In this document: positions 8,037-15,111 of the stretch, in pieces
Position numbering within the stretch: position 1 is the first letter of the stretch
How the letters are laid out: each line of letters starts with the position of its first letter
From: a virus
Virus record (IMG/VR): IMGVR_UViG_3300047557_000495
Coordinates: 1-29,684 of that record
Direction: 5' to 3' (one strand)
Length of the DNA: 29,684 nt
The notes under the pieces: generated by a model
What the model was told of the DNA's origin: nothing
Database searches by the model: none
The model's input: the letters and a program-made list of their open reading frames with translations, nothing else
Program-made: the position numbers and the translations under genes

Positions 8037-9557
8037 ATGGCAGACTCTAAGATAACAGCCCTGACTAGCATCGGAGCTTCTACCGATCCCGCGAACGATC
8101 CGCTTGTGTTGGTGGACGTTTCCGATACGTCGATGGCCGCGACCGGAACGACAAAGAAGGTCACGCTCAATCAACTGCTTGGTGCAAGCGGCACCGCCAC
8201 CCTCGCCTCCGCCACCATCACCGGCGATCTGACGGTGGCTTCCAGTATTCTGAAGGTTAGCGGAGGCAATGTCGGTATCAACACCGCGAGTCCGACCAAT
8301 ACGGCAGGATACAAGACTCTGGAAATCGTTGGAACCGGAGTGAATACGGGCGGAATGATCCGCATGAAGTCGAGCGATGCGAGCGTCAGTTCGCTTGATT
8401 TTGTCGATAATAATGGCCGAGGGATTTTCGCTGTCAGCAATCACAACCTCCGCTTTGGTTGCAACGACATCGAGCAGTATCGGATTCAGCCGCTGGGTAT
8501 CTTCACTTGGTACGACGGCGCTGGCGGCACCCGAATGACCCTGAACTCCACGGGGCTGTTGGTTGGTACAACTGCGACTTCTTACGGTGCTGCTGGCCGT
8601 GGAGTGGTTGTCGCTGGAGGAAGCACTTCTTCGATACTCGGTCTTCGCGTTGGAAGCACCGACACCGGATATCTTTTTGCTGATACCACAAAGGTTGAGA
8701 TTGGAACCAACGGAGCGGTTCCGATTGTTCTGAATAACGGCGGAGTTCGTTTGACCGTGGACACCTCCGGCAACGTCGGCGTGGGGGTTACGCCGAGTGC
8801 GTGGTTCAGCACTTGGAAGGTTTTGCAGCTTGCTGGTGGAGCATTTGGTGGTCCGAGCGATAGGAGTTTCTCGCTCCAGAATGCGCTCGTAAACACCAGC
8901 GGCCAGTTCCAGTACATTTCCGCATCATCCACTCCCGCATCCGCCTATCGACAATTAGCCGGAGCGCACGACTGGTACACTGCTGCTGCTGGAACGTCTC
9001 CGAATCAAATCACCGACTTTGCAAGTCCCAAGATGACGCTCGACGCGAGTGGGAATCTGTTGGTGGGGACGACGAATACGAACCCAGCTTACAATTCAGT
9101 CAATGGAATTGCATTGCAGCCGACATTCCTGAGTGTTTCAAACACATCTGGAGTTGCTGGAGCTTTTAACAGAAATACAGACGGAATCGTTTTGTATTTC
9201 ACTCGCAGTGGAACTGCTGTTGGAAATGTTTCTGTCACCACAGGTGGCGCAACTTTCAACAGCACTTCCGACTACCGACTAAAAGAATCGGTTGCTCCGA
9301 TGTCTGGAGGTCTGGCTCGCGTCAATGCGCTCAAGCCTTCTGTCTACAAGTGGAAATCTGATGGCTCCAACGGAGAGGGCTTCATTGCCCACGAACTGGC
9401 CGAGGTTGTTCCCGCTGCGGTCAATGGCGAGAAGGACGCTGTGAACGAGGATGGAACGATAAAAGCTCAGTCGATTGATATGTCCCGCATCGTGCCGATC
9501 TTGGTTGCCGCCATCAAAGAACTGTCGGCTGAAGTCAACGCTCTGAAGAACGCCTAA
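8037..9557 (+). CDS. Tail fibre with C-terminal S74 chaperone domain
   Basis: This 506-residue protein begins with a short head of the type MADSKITALT followed by DDPLVLVDVSD-like residues, common at the virion-attachment end of phage fibres. The middle (about 60-400) is repetitive, Gly-, Thr- and Ser-rich beta structure with repeats like GNVGI, GNVGVGVTP and GNLLVGTTN. The last 96 residues are an intramolecular chaperone, peptidase family S74: TSDYRLKESVAPM, then GFIAHELAEVVP, a QSIDMSRIVPILVAAIKEL segment and a terminal coiled coil. Ser411 and Lys416 fit the cleavage dyad, so self-cleavage before Ser411 should release the chaperone after trimer folding. Its place just after the head genes, rather than behind the tail genes, is unusual. 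Confidence 0.9.
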   Translation: MADSKITALTSIGASTDPANDPLVLVDVSDTSMAATGTTKKVTLNQLLGASGTATLASATITGDLTVASSILKVSGGNVGINTASPTNTAGYKTLEIVGTGVNTGGMIRMKSSDASVSSLDFVDNNGRGIFAVSNHNLRFGCNDIEQYRIQPLGIFTWYDGAGGTRMTLNSTGLLVGTTATSYGAAGRGVVVAGGSTSSILGLRVGSTDTGYLFADTTKVEIGTNGAVPIVLNNGGVRLTVDTSGNVGVGVTPSAWFSTWKVLQLAGGAFGGPSDRSFSLQNALVNTSGQFQYISASSTPASAYRQLAGAHDWYTAAAGTSPNQITDFASPKMTLDASGNLLVGTTNTNPAYNSVNGIALQPTFLSVSNTSGVAGAFNRNTDGIVLYFTRSGTAVGNVSVTTGGATFNSTSDYRLKESVAPMSGGLARVNALKPSVYKWKSDGSNGEGFIAHELAEVVPAAVNGEKDAVNEDGTIKAQSIDMSRIVPILVAAIKELSAEVNALKNA

Positions 9558-9558
9558 T

Positions 9559-9978
9559 ATGAACATCTCCATCTCTTGGATCATCGAACGCCTTCTCGTT
9601 AAGCCGACCGAAGGCTCGCTCACCGATGTCGTCATCACCGCCGACTGGCGTTGCAACGGCACCGATGGCACCTACAGCGGCACCTGCTACGGCAGCGCGT
9701 CGTTCGCTCCTCCGAGTGGCAACTTCACTCCGTATCCTGATCTGACCGAAGCGCAGGTGCTGGGGTGGTGCTGGAGCAACGGCGTGGACAAGGTGGCCAT
9801 CGAAGCCAATGTCACGCAGCAGATCGAGAACCAGATCAACCCGCCGGTCATTGCTCCTCCGCTGCCGTGGGCGGCGCAGCCTTCATCGCCGCCGGTGATG
9901 ATCGTGCCTCCGATGCTGCCTCAGGTTGAGCCGGTTTTGGTTGCCAATGATTCGAGCGTCTCCGATGCTCAAGCTTGA
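9559..9978 (+). CDS. DUF7936-like phage protein
   Basis: The 139-residue protein has a compact N-terminal domain with DVVITADWRCNGTDGTYSG, FTPYPDLTEAQVLGW and a helical EANVTQQIENQINPPV segment. This resembles a conserved uncharacterised family next to fibre genes in many tailed phages (DUF7936 as I recall it). The last 40 residues are Pro- and Val-rich and probably flexible. It starts one base after the S74 fibre stop, so it is co-expressed with the fibre. A role as a fibre-associated or virion protein is inferred from neighbourhood only. Confidence 0.7.
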   Translation: MNISISWIIERLLVKPTEGSLTDVVITADWRCNGTDGTYSGTCYGSASFAPPSGNFTPYPDLTEAQVLGWCWSNGVDKVAIEANVTQQIENQINPPVIAPPLPWAAQPSSPPVMIVPPMLPQVEPVLVANDSSVSDAQA

Positions 9979-9979
9979 T

Positions 9980-10126
9980 ATGGAAATTACTATCAAGCTG
10001 AACGAAACCGAAGCCAATAACCTGATTGCTCTGATCGACATCGCGGTCAAAGCCGGTGGTCTTGCTAACGCTGCCGTCGCTCTGCCGCTGGTCGATAAGA
10101 TCAAGTCCGCTGCTCAACCTCAGTAA
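9980..10126 (+). CDS. 48-residue helical protein
   Basis: The most natural start is ATG 9980, one base after the preceding stop and in the same arrangement as the gene before it. ATG 9965 is an alternative. The product begins MEITIKLNETEANNLIALID and continues as an amphipathic to hydrophobic helix, AVKAGGLANAAVALPLVDKI. Small proteins with this plan (a beta strand, then two helices with NLIALID-like residues) occur beside fibre and lysis genes in many phages. No function is known to me. Confidence 0.65.
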   Translation: MEITIKLNETEANNLIALIDIAVKAGGLANAAVALPLVDKIKSAAQPQ

Positions 10127-10129
10127 CCC

Positions 10130-10303
10130 ATGCAAACAGACAGCACCAACACCGGAAGTGGAGTTGGAATCTCACTCGCAACTGCTGCCGCTGCTGGTGC
10201 GGTCTCGTTTCTCCCGCAGCTAACGCAGTGGTTCCAGCTTGGAGCCGCTGTGTTGGCTTTCATCGCTGCTGCAATTGGACTCTACAAAGCCATTAAAAAA
10301 TGA
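10130..10303 (+). CDS. Small membrane protein, holin-like
   Basis: The 57-residue product has a short polar N-terminus (MQTDSTNTGSG) and two hydrophobic stretches. The first is weak (about residues 13-31); the second is strong (about 36-53, LGAAVLAFIAAAIGLYKA). A basic KAIKK tail follows. Size, two membrane spans and a charged C-terminus fit a class II holin. It overlaps a second small membrane protein by ATGA, and a lipoprotein gene follows, supporting a lysis cassette. Holin function itself cannot be proven from sequence. Confidence 0.65.
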   Translation: MQTDSTNTGSGVGISLATAAAAGAVSFLPQLTQWFQLGAAVLAFIAAAIGLYKAIKK

Positions 10304-10482
10304 ACTGGAAAACGACTCTCGCTGGTGTTGGTGCGATCATGGTTGCCGTGGGTGGAGCTTTGAAGTCTCTCTTCGACGGTGATCCCGCGACGAATCTTGA
10401 TCTGACTGCGACCATTGCTGCTGTTACGGTTGGTTTCGGTCTGATCGCCGCAAAGGATGCGGACAAGAAGAAGACCGAGTGA
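10300..10482 (+). CDS. Second small membrane protein, holin-like
   Basis: The 60-residue protein has one hydrophobic segment at about 6-24 (TLAGVGAIMVAVGGALKSLF) and another at about 35-51 (TATIAAVTVGFGLIAA), with a short DGDP turn between them and a very basic or acidic tail (KDADKKKTE). Similar short proteins starting MNWKTTLAG are frequent in phage lysis regions. Two adjacent membrane peptides could be a holin and antiholin pair, or a holin and a pinholin. The order cannot be decided here. Start and stop overlap the neighbours by four bases each. Confidence 0.65.
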   Translation: MNWKTTLAGVGAIMVAVGGALKSLFDGDPATNLDLTATIAAVTVGFGLIAAKDADKKKTE

Positions 10483-10622
10483 ACATCATCGAACAGATCG
10501 TCACCGCTCTTCTGAAGTGGTTGACTGGTCTGGCGAAAACACCACCAACCGTTGAAGACGCGAAACCAGACAAAGAGCTTAAAGCAAAGCTTCTGGATCG
10601 CATTGACCGCTCTGGTGGGTAG
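10479..10622 (+). CDS. 47-residue amphipathic protein in the lysis cassette
   Basis: It starts with GTG in a GTGA overlap with the preceding stop. Residues 1-19 (MNIIEQIVTALLKWLTGLA) form a hydrophobic or amphipathic helix, followed by a Pro-rich hinge and a highly charged C-terminal helix (DKELKAKLLDRIDR). The 3' part overlaps the lipoprotein gene in another frame by about 70 bases, like Rz and Rz1. It might be a reduced inner-membrane spanin, but the N-terminal helix is short for a membrane anchor and the charged domain is far smaller than in known i-spanins. I regard the spanin reading as tentative. Confidence 0.5.
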   Translation: MNIIEQIVTALLKWLTGLAKTPPTVEDAKPDKELKAKLLDRIDRSGG

Positions 10623-10788
10623 TTGTGGCTGTGGCACTCGCGTTGTCATGGTGCCTCACGGTGAGCCGGTAAGGCTTGCTGAGAGCGTCCAAGCGCGAGT
10701 CTGGGTCAAAGGAGCGGACGGGGTTTCTGTGCGCTCCAGCAACCGAATTACGTTGTCCGAGGGTTGGTACGCATTGCCGAAAGATTGA
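10552..10788 (+). CDS. Rz1-like outer-membrane lipoprotein
   Basis: The frame begins with TTG at 10552. The first 23 residues form a lipoprotein signal: basic n-region (K2, R4, K8, K11), hydrophobic SFWIALTALVG, then Ser-Cys as the lipobox, followed by GCGTRVVMVPHG. The mature part is a small beta domain with EPVRLAESVQARVWVKGADG and ends EGWYALPKD, a pattern I have seen in lipoproteins beside phage holins. It overlaps the preceding small gene in a different frame. Outer-membrane disruption during lysis of a Gram-negative host is the likely role. Lipobox and overlap support this; the exact family is uncertain. Confidence 0.65.
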   Translation: MKTRNQTKSLKQSFWIALTALVGSCGCGTRVVMVPHGEPVRLAESVQARVWVKGADGVSVRSSNRITLSEGWYALPKD

Positions 10789-10791
10789 ACC

Positions 10792-11292
10792 ATGGCTCAA
10801 CAAGTCATCAACACGGGTACGACCGCCAACGACAACACCGGAGACACGCTCCGTGCGTCTTGGCAGAAGGCCAACGACAACTTCTCGGAGATCTATGCCG
10901 AGTTGCCGATGTTGGCTCCGTCAACGTGGACCCCTACGCTGACCGATTCTGGTGGTGGTCGCACGTTCTCGACGACGGTCAACACGGCTCGCCATACGTC
11001 CATTGGCTTTGTCTCCACGTTCACCGCTGACATCACCATCAACTCGGTGAGCGGTGCCGCGACTGGAAACCTTCGCTTGAGCCTTCCCGATCCCGCGACT
11101 TACGACGCTGCTGTGTCGATCTGGTTGGACAACGCGACGACTCAAGCCAAGACCGCTGTGATTGGTAAGATTGTCGGTGGCACTTCTTACTGCGAGTTGA
11201 GCCACTACGAAACCGGCGATATCTCCAGCTTGGCCGGTCAGCTTCAAGCCACTTCCCGAATCTTGGTTTCTGGCGTCTACTTCACGGCGTGA
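10792..11292 (+). CDS. Fibre-like virion protein
   Basis: The first 40 residues are characteristic of phage fibre attachment segments: QQVINTGTTANDNTGDTLR, then ASWQKANDNFSEIYAEL. The remaining 120 residues form a separate all-beta domain beginning WTPTLTDSGGGRTFS, with alternating Thr, Val and Ile patterns, possibly a short receptor-binding or knob domain. At 166 residues it is much shorter than a typical fibre, so it may be a truncated or accessory fibre or a tip protein. It follows the lipoprotein gene after three bases and overlaps the next gene by GTGA. No Shine-Dalgarno sequence; TTGAACC precedes the ATG. Confidence 0.7.
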   Translation: MAQQVINTGTTANDNTGDTLRASWQKANDNFSEIYAELPMLAPSTWTPTLTDSGGGRTFSTTVNTARHTSIGFVSTFTADITINSVSGAATGNLRLSLPDPATYDAAVSIWLDNATTQAKTAVIGKIVGGTSYCELSHYETGDISSLAGQLQATSRILVSGVYFTA

Positions 11293-11744
11293 ACCTGATC
11301 GCAACCAGTCTTCAGTTGGGAATGACGGTCCTACAGGGAGCGATGGGGAATCCGTCGTTCTTGTGGCAAGGATCTCTTGTCCGCTGCATTCCTGCTGCGA
11401 TCACTGACGCCAACAACGTCATCAACGGTGGGTTCCAAGACAACGTGCAGGTCCGTCTGCTGGTCAAATTGGCTGACTGGAGGCTGGCAGACTCGACGCT
11501 GGTGACGGTAGACGCGACCGTCTGGAGTGCTGACGTTGGATCGACCGCTGACCGGCTCTTGCAAGAGAGCGGAAGCTTGATCCTGCAAGAGAACACCGAC
11601 GCTCTCCAACTGACGTTCGGAAAGATGATTCCGGTGGTGGGTCGCACACTGACCTACGATGGTCGAACGCTTCGGATCATCTCCGCCAAGCGTGACGGTA
11701 CTGGTGCTTATTACGTTCTTGAACTGGGGGCCAAGACCAAATGA
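11289..11744 (+). CDS. Probable head-tail connector protein
   Basis: The 151-residue product starts with GTG, overlapping the previous stop. It is mostly beta, with a central segment RLLQESGSLILQENTDALQLTF that duplicates an LQE-type hairpin motif. The C-terminal TYDGRTLRIISAKRDGTGAYYVLEL resembles the strands of phage head-closure or stopper proteins. Its place directly before a tail-completion-like gene, a terminator-like gene and the major tail protein supports connector function. The assignment rests mainly on gene order. Confidence 0.6.
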   Translation: MNLIATSLQLGMTVLQGAMGNPSFLWQGSLVRCIPAAITDANNVINGGFQDNVQVRLLVKLADWRLADSTLVTVDATVWSADVGSTADRLLQESGSLILQENTDALQLTFGKMIPVVGRTLTYDGRTLRIISAKRDGTGAYYVLELGAKTK

Positions 11745-12523
11745 CGCCCACGGTCACAGTCGATACGTCTCGGTTCGATGCGGCTTGGAAAGAGTACTTG
11801 CCAAAGACCAAGCGGTCGCTTGCTGATGCGATCAACTCGCGCACATTCTTCTTGATGCTGCGGCTGTACTGCTTGCTGCCTCCAAAGTCTCCGCAAGCAG
11901 CGCGAAATAAGATTCTCGACTACTACAACCGGCCCGTTGGTTCTCCTGCCTTCGACAAGAAGACCGGAAAAAAGGTGGGCCGCTCTCGTCAGTTGCGTTT
12001 GGTTCACCTGATCGCTCAAGCGAAGAATGCGAAGGCTGGCAATGAGGGGCTTTACGGTCAGAAGATGAAAGACGCTGCTGCCAAATTGCGTCGTCGCGCT
12101 GCCGGTTCTGTTGGTTACCTCAAGTCATGCGTAACTAAGGGAATCAAGAAACTCTCTCCGTCGTTCCAGCAATTCGGCGGAACTCGACGATCCAAAAAGG
12201 GTTCCGCTCAAGTTCGATCTGTTGCTGCCAATCAAGCATTGGTCAATCTCGCCAACCAGTACGGTTTGCCTTACGAGAACGTCTCAATGCACCGTGGGTC
12301 TTCAGCCTACGCTTACAACGCGAAGGCTGGCTTCAACCCGCATTCGCACGTCAGAATGAACATTGGTCTTGCTGACGATCAGATCGGTAAGGTGGAGAGC
12401 ATTTACTCCAAAGCGATGCAACAAGCTTACGACGACGAAGCGCGTGAGCTTGAAATCCATATTGCCGCCAAGCTGGCCGAAGCATTTGACGGGTCCGAGT
12501 CGAAAGGAATTGTCGTCCAATGA
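11741..12523 (+). CDS. Putative tail completion or neck protein
   Basis: The 260-residue protein starts in an ATGA overlap. The N-terminal part (TVDTSRFDAAWKEYLPKTKRSLADAIN) resembles the opening of HK97 gp10-type tail-completion proteins. The middle is very basic, with KKTGKKVGRSRQLR, KLRRRAAG and TRRSKKGS, which could contact DNA or the acidic portal. The C-terminal third is helical and ends with AKLAEAFDGSESKG. It is longer than the usual 110-150 residues of gp10-like proteins, so either it carries an extra domain or it is a different neck protein. Gene order, between connector and terminator, is the strongest evidence. Confidence 0.6.
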   Translation: MTPTVTVDTSRFDAAWKEYLPKTKRSLADAINSRTFFLMLRLYCLLPPKSPQAARNKILDYYNRPVGSPAFDKKTGKKVGRSRQLRLVHLIAQAKNAKAGNEGLYGQKMKDAAAKLRRRAAGSVGYLKSCVTKGIKKLSPSFQQFGGTRRSKKGSAQVRSVAANQALVNLANQYGLPYENVSMHRGSSAYAYNAKAGFNPHSHVRMNIGLADDQIGKVESIYSKAMQQAYDDEARELEIHIAAKLAEAFDGSESKGIVVQ

Positions 12524-13008
12524 ATGGCGTCGCAATGCGTACCGAGCGAGCGTTGGCCGATTGGCTGGCTGCTCAAGACTGGTCAGCGTCTCCGCTTGGG
12601 ACTCCCGCTTGTCTGACTAGCTACGGAAACGGCGCGTTCAATGATCCTGACTTGGAGGATCGGATGCCAGACTTCCCGCGCATCGTGATCCGTTCTTCAA
12701 CTGCCGTTCCGGTCCATCCGATTGATCGGACTTGTGAGCTTGATGTCACCGCGACGCTTCAGTTATCCGCTGACGACACCTCGGAATCTGACGCTCTTCT
12801 GACCGTTGCAGCGTTTGAGAACATTCTTCAACCGCTGTTCGTCGATGACAACATCTCGGATCTGAACACCGGAGATGATGATCCCTCCGGTGGGTTCACT
12901 GCGTTCTTTGCAACTCCGACTGATTTCGGAGTGAACGACACCAGTGAAAGGGCTAGAACTTTCTCGCGGTCGATGACAATCTTTGCAGCAGCAAACGCAA
13001 ACACTTAA
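12520..13008 (+). CDS. Putative tail terminator protein
   Basis: The 162-residue protein begins with a helix typical of terminators (MRTERALADWLAAQDW) and then strands containing DFPRIVIRSSTAVPVHP, CELDVTATLQLSADD and a TFSRSMTIFAA end. This helix-then-sheet plan, with a small ligand-like charged loop, matches the lambda gpU class of tail terminators. It sits right before the major tail protein, the conserved terminator position. It overlaps the preceding gene by ATGA. No residue pattern is unique enough to settle it. Confidence 0.65.
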   Translation: MNGVAMRTERALADWLAAQDWSASPLGTPACLTSYGNGAFNDPDLEDRMPDFPRIVIRSSTAVPVHPIDRTCELDVTATLQLSADDTSESDALLTVAAFENILQPLFVDDNISDLNTGDDDPSGGFTAFFATPTDFGVNDTSERARTFSRSMTIFAAANANT

Positions 13009-13021
13009 CACCTAACACAAC

Positions 13022-13477
13022 ATGGCAGTTTCAAAAGGACTCGCGCTAGTCTATGGCGCAAAGGGAACCATAACGCTTTACACTCCTGCCGGCGTCGCTC
13101 TGACGACTGGAGCGATTAGCACCATTGAGAGCTACGACGCGACCCATGAGGCCGACGTTGAGCAGATCAAAAACTCTGCCGGTGAGGTTGTGGCTCAGGT
13201 GTCCGCCAATGAGCGCATTTCGCTCAACGTGACGTTTATTCCGTCCGCTTCGAGCTTTGCTCAAGCCAAGCTTGCCGCCGGTCTTCCTGCGGTGAATGGT
13301 TACGCTACTATCGCTGCGAGCGATGGCGTGACCGTGGGCGGTGTTTCCATTGATGGGGATTACGTCTATTCTGGCGGTGGAAGCGTCAAGTTCACCAGCA
13401 GCGGTAAGGCTATGGTCACTGTGACCGTGACCAAGTACCCGTCGCTGGCTGGTAACGCTTCGACGTTCACGCTGTAA
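13022..13477 (+). CDS. Major tail protein
   Basis: The 151-residue protein should form the tail tube. It is almost entirely beta structure with a helix after the middle (SSFAQAKLAAGLPAVNG). Its opening KGLALVYGAKGTITLYTP and the HEADVEQIKNSAGEVVAQV segment resemble small tail-tube proteins. It is preceded by a G-free leader CCTAACACAAC rather than a Shine-Dalgarno site, the kind of leader seen at other independently translated genes here. Length and location between terminator and tape measure fit. High expression is suggested by its frequent C-ending codons. Confidence 0.75.
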   Translation: MAVSKGLALVYGAKGTITLYTPAGVALTTGAISTIESYDATHEADVEQIKNSAGEVVAQVSANERISLNVTFIPSASSFAQAKLAAGLPAVNGYATIAASDGVTVGGVSIDGDYVYSGGGSVKFTSSGKAMVTVTVTKYPSLAGNASTFTL

Positions 13478-13480
13478 TCT

Positions 13481-14032
13481 GTGGCCGATCTTGCAAAGAT
13501 CCTGTCAGAGACTGGGCCTCAAGCACCTGTTGTGCTTGGGGTTCGACTTGTTCCCTACACAGTAGGACACGCCATCGTGCTGCAAAGGTTGCGCTCTCCG
13601 TTTGTCATGGGCGGAGAGATTGAACCAACCGATCTGGTGGAGGCTGTGACCGTTTGCTCACAGTCTCCGCTGGAATCCATCCGCTCCATCAAGTCTCGGT
13701 GGAGCGGTCTTGTTCTGTGGCTGTGGGGAAAGCGAATCGCAAAGCTCAATCTGTTGGCTGAGTCCGACAAGTTCCAGCTATGGTTGAAAGAGCAATCAAC
13801 CGCCCCCGAAGTGCTGATGGAGAGCGGAAGCAAGTCAAAGACTCCTGCAATGCCGTGGCCCGAAAGAGTCTTAGTTGGATGTCTCAACATCGGCATTGCT
13901 CCTGACGATGCGATCCAGATGCCTCTTGGCGATGCGGAGAGACTGATTCTAGCTCACGCCGAGATGATGGGTCAGGTCCAACTGTGGGACGATAGAAGCG
14001 AATCAATCTGGCAGAGCCAGCAAGAGGTATAA
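13481..14032 (+). CDS. Probable tail assembly chaperone
   Basis: It starts with GTG three bases after the tail-tube stop and gives 183 residues. The protein is mainly helical, with an SIKSRWSGLVLWLWGKRIAK stretch and an acidic C-terminal half. Its slot between major tail protein and tape measure is that of lambda gpG. A lambda-type slippery heptamer GGGAAAG occurs in frame at 13726-13732, but the -1 frame terminates within a dozen codons, so no long GT-like fusion is encoded. The function therefore rests on gene order. Confidence 0.6.
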   Translation: MADLAKILSETGPQAPVVLGVRLVPYTVGHAIVLQRLRSPFVMGGEIEPTDLVEAVTVCSQSPLESIRSIKSRWSGLVLWLWGKRIAKLNLLAESDKFQLWLKEQSTAPEVLMESGSKSKTPAMPWPERVLVGCLNIGIAPDDAIQMPLGDAERLILAHAEMMGQVQLWDDRSESIWQSQQEV

Positions 14033-14033
14033 A

Positions 14034-15110
14034 ATGGGCGTTCTCTCTCTACTTGTTAAGCTTGGCGTTGATTCCACTTCGTTTGAGATGGGGCTAAAAC
14101 GCGCCCAAGGACTTGGTGAGAAGTTTGGTAATAGCTTCAAGAATGCCGTCACAAGTAGACTGAGTGCGGCTCTGTCTGTTGCAGCAGTTACAAGCTTTGC
14201 CCATTCGGTGGCGCAAGCCGCTGATCGGGTTGGGGAGCTTGCAGAACAGTTGAACATCTCAACGGACGATGTTCAAAAACTGGAGATGGCAGCGAAGCTT
14301 TACGGCGTGAAGTTTGAAGCTGTAGCGAGCGCAATTGGCAGAATCAATGACGCGAGAACCGCTGCACTCTCAACAGATGGAGCGCAACGAGCGGCTTTCG
14401 AGAAGCTTGGGATGTCAGTCGCTTTACTTTCTGACAGATCTCTCGGAAGTGAGCAGGTCTTGATGAAACTTGGCGAGACTCTCAACGCCAACAAAAACAA
14501 TGCGGACATGATGGCCGCTGCGGCTGATCTGCTTGGTCTTAAGCTTACTAAAGCGGCAATGGCTGCTGGAACAGTCAAAGACCTAGGTCCAATTGATTTG
14601 TTCAATCCAGAGGACATTAAGAACATTGAGAAATTCAACGATCAGATGGATATGTTGATAAAGAAGACTCAAGTTCAATCAATAGAAGCAGCGAAGTCAT
14701 CTTACAACATTGCAGAACTTGCGTTTGGATTGTTCAAAATGACTGAGGCTGGAAAAGCAGCCGCATTTGCAGCAAAACTTCAAACTGCACCTGCTGCAAC
14801 AATCTTAGATATTGCTTCTGGATCTTCTCGGCTACTAGGTCAAAATGCTGCCGCAAAATCTTCGGCTGTATCAAGTGCAATTGGAAAAGCTGAAGATAGA
14901 TTCATACCTCCAGAGATGATTCTTGCTGCCATTAGAGGAGAAAAGTTTGCTCTCGGCGGAGCGCAAGACTCGCTTGCTCGCATTGGCGGGTTCACTGGAT
15001 TTCAAAGCCAGCAAGACACGGCTATCAAGCAAGCTGTCGAACAGACGTTGCAACTTAAGCTTATTGCCAAATCAACCGAGAAGACGGCTCAAGTAATATC
15101 CAGAGACTGA
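14034..15110 (+). CDS. Short tape measure protein
   Basis: The start is supported by AAGAGGT six bases upstream. The N-terminus SLLVKLGVDSTSFEMGLKRA is typical of tape measure proteins. Long helices follow, with an AADRVGELAEQLNISTDDVQKLEMAA element seen in many of them. At 358 residues it is short; the usual rule of about 0.15 nm per residue predicts a tail tube near 54 nm. The C-terminal half becomes noticeably more AT-rich than the head genes. No lysozyme or peptidase motif is visible. Alternatives are few, given order and sequence. Confidence 0.85.
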   Translation: MGVLSLLVKLGVDSTSFEMGLKRAQGLGEKFGNSFKNAVTSRLSAALSVAAVTSFAHSVAQAADRVGELAEQLNISTDDVQKLEMAAKLYGVKFEAVASAIGRINDARTAALSTDGAQRAAFEKLGMSVALLSDRSLGSEQVLMKLGETLNANKNNADMMAAAADLLGLKLTKAAMAAGTVKDLGPIDLFNPEDIKNIEKFNDQMDMLIKKTQVQSIEAAKSSYNIAELAFGLFKMTEAGKAAAFAAKLQTAPAATILDIASGSSRLLGQNAAAKSSAVSSAIGKAEDRFIPPEMILAAIRGEKFALGGAQDSLARIGGFTGFQSQQDTAIKQAVEQTLQLKLIAKSTEKTAQVISRD

Positions 15111-15111
15111 T

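Noticed and set aside
13726-13732. Lambda-type slippery heptamer GGGAAAG, in the correct frame for a -1 shift, in the chaperone gene
   Set aside because: The -1 frame ends at a TGA 12 codons later and the site is in the middle of the gene, so no gpGT-like extension is produced. A truncated minor product cannot be excluded.
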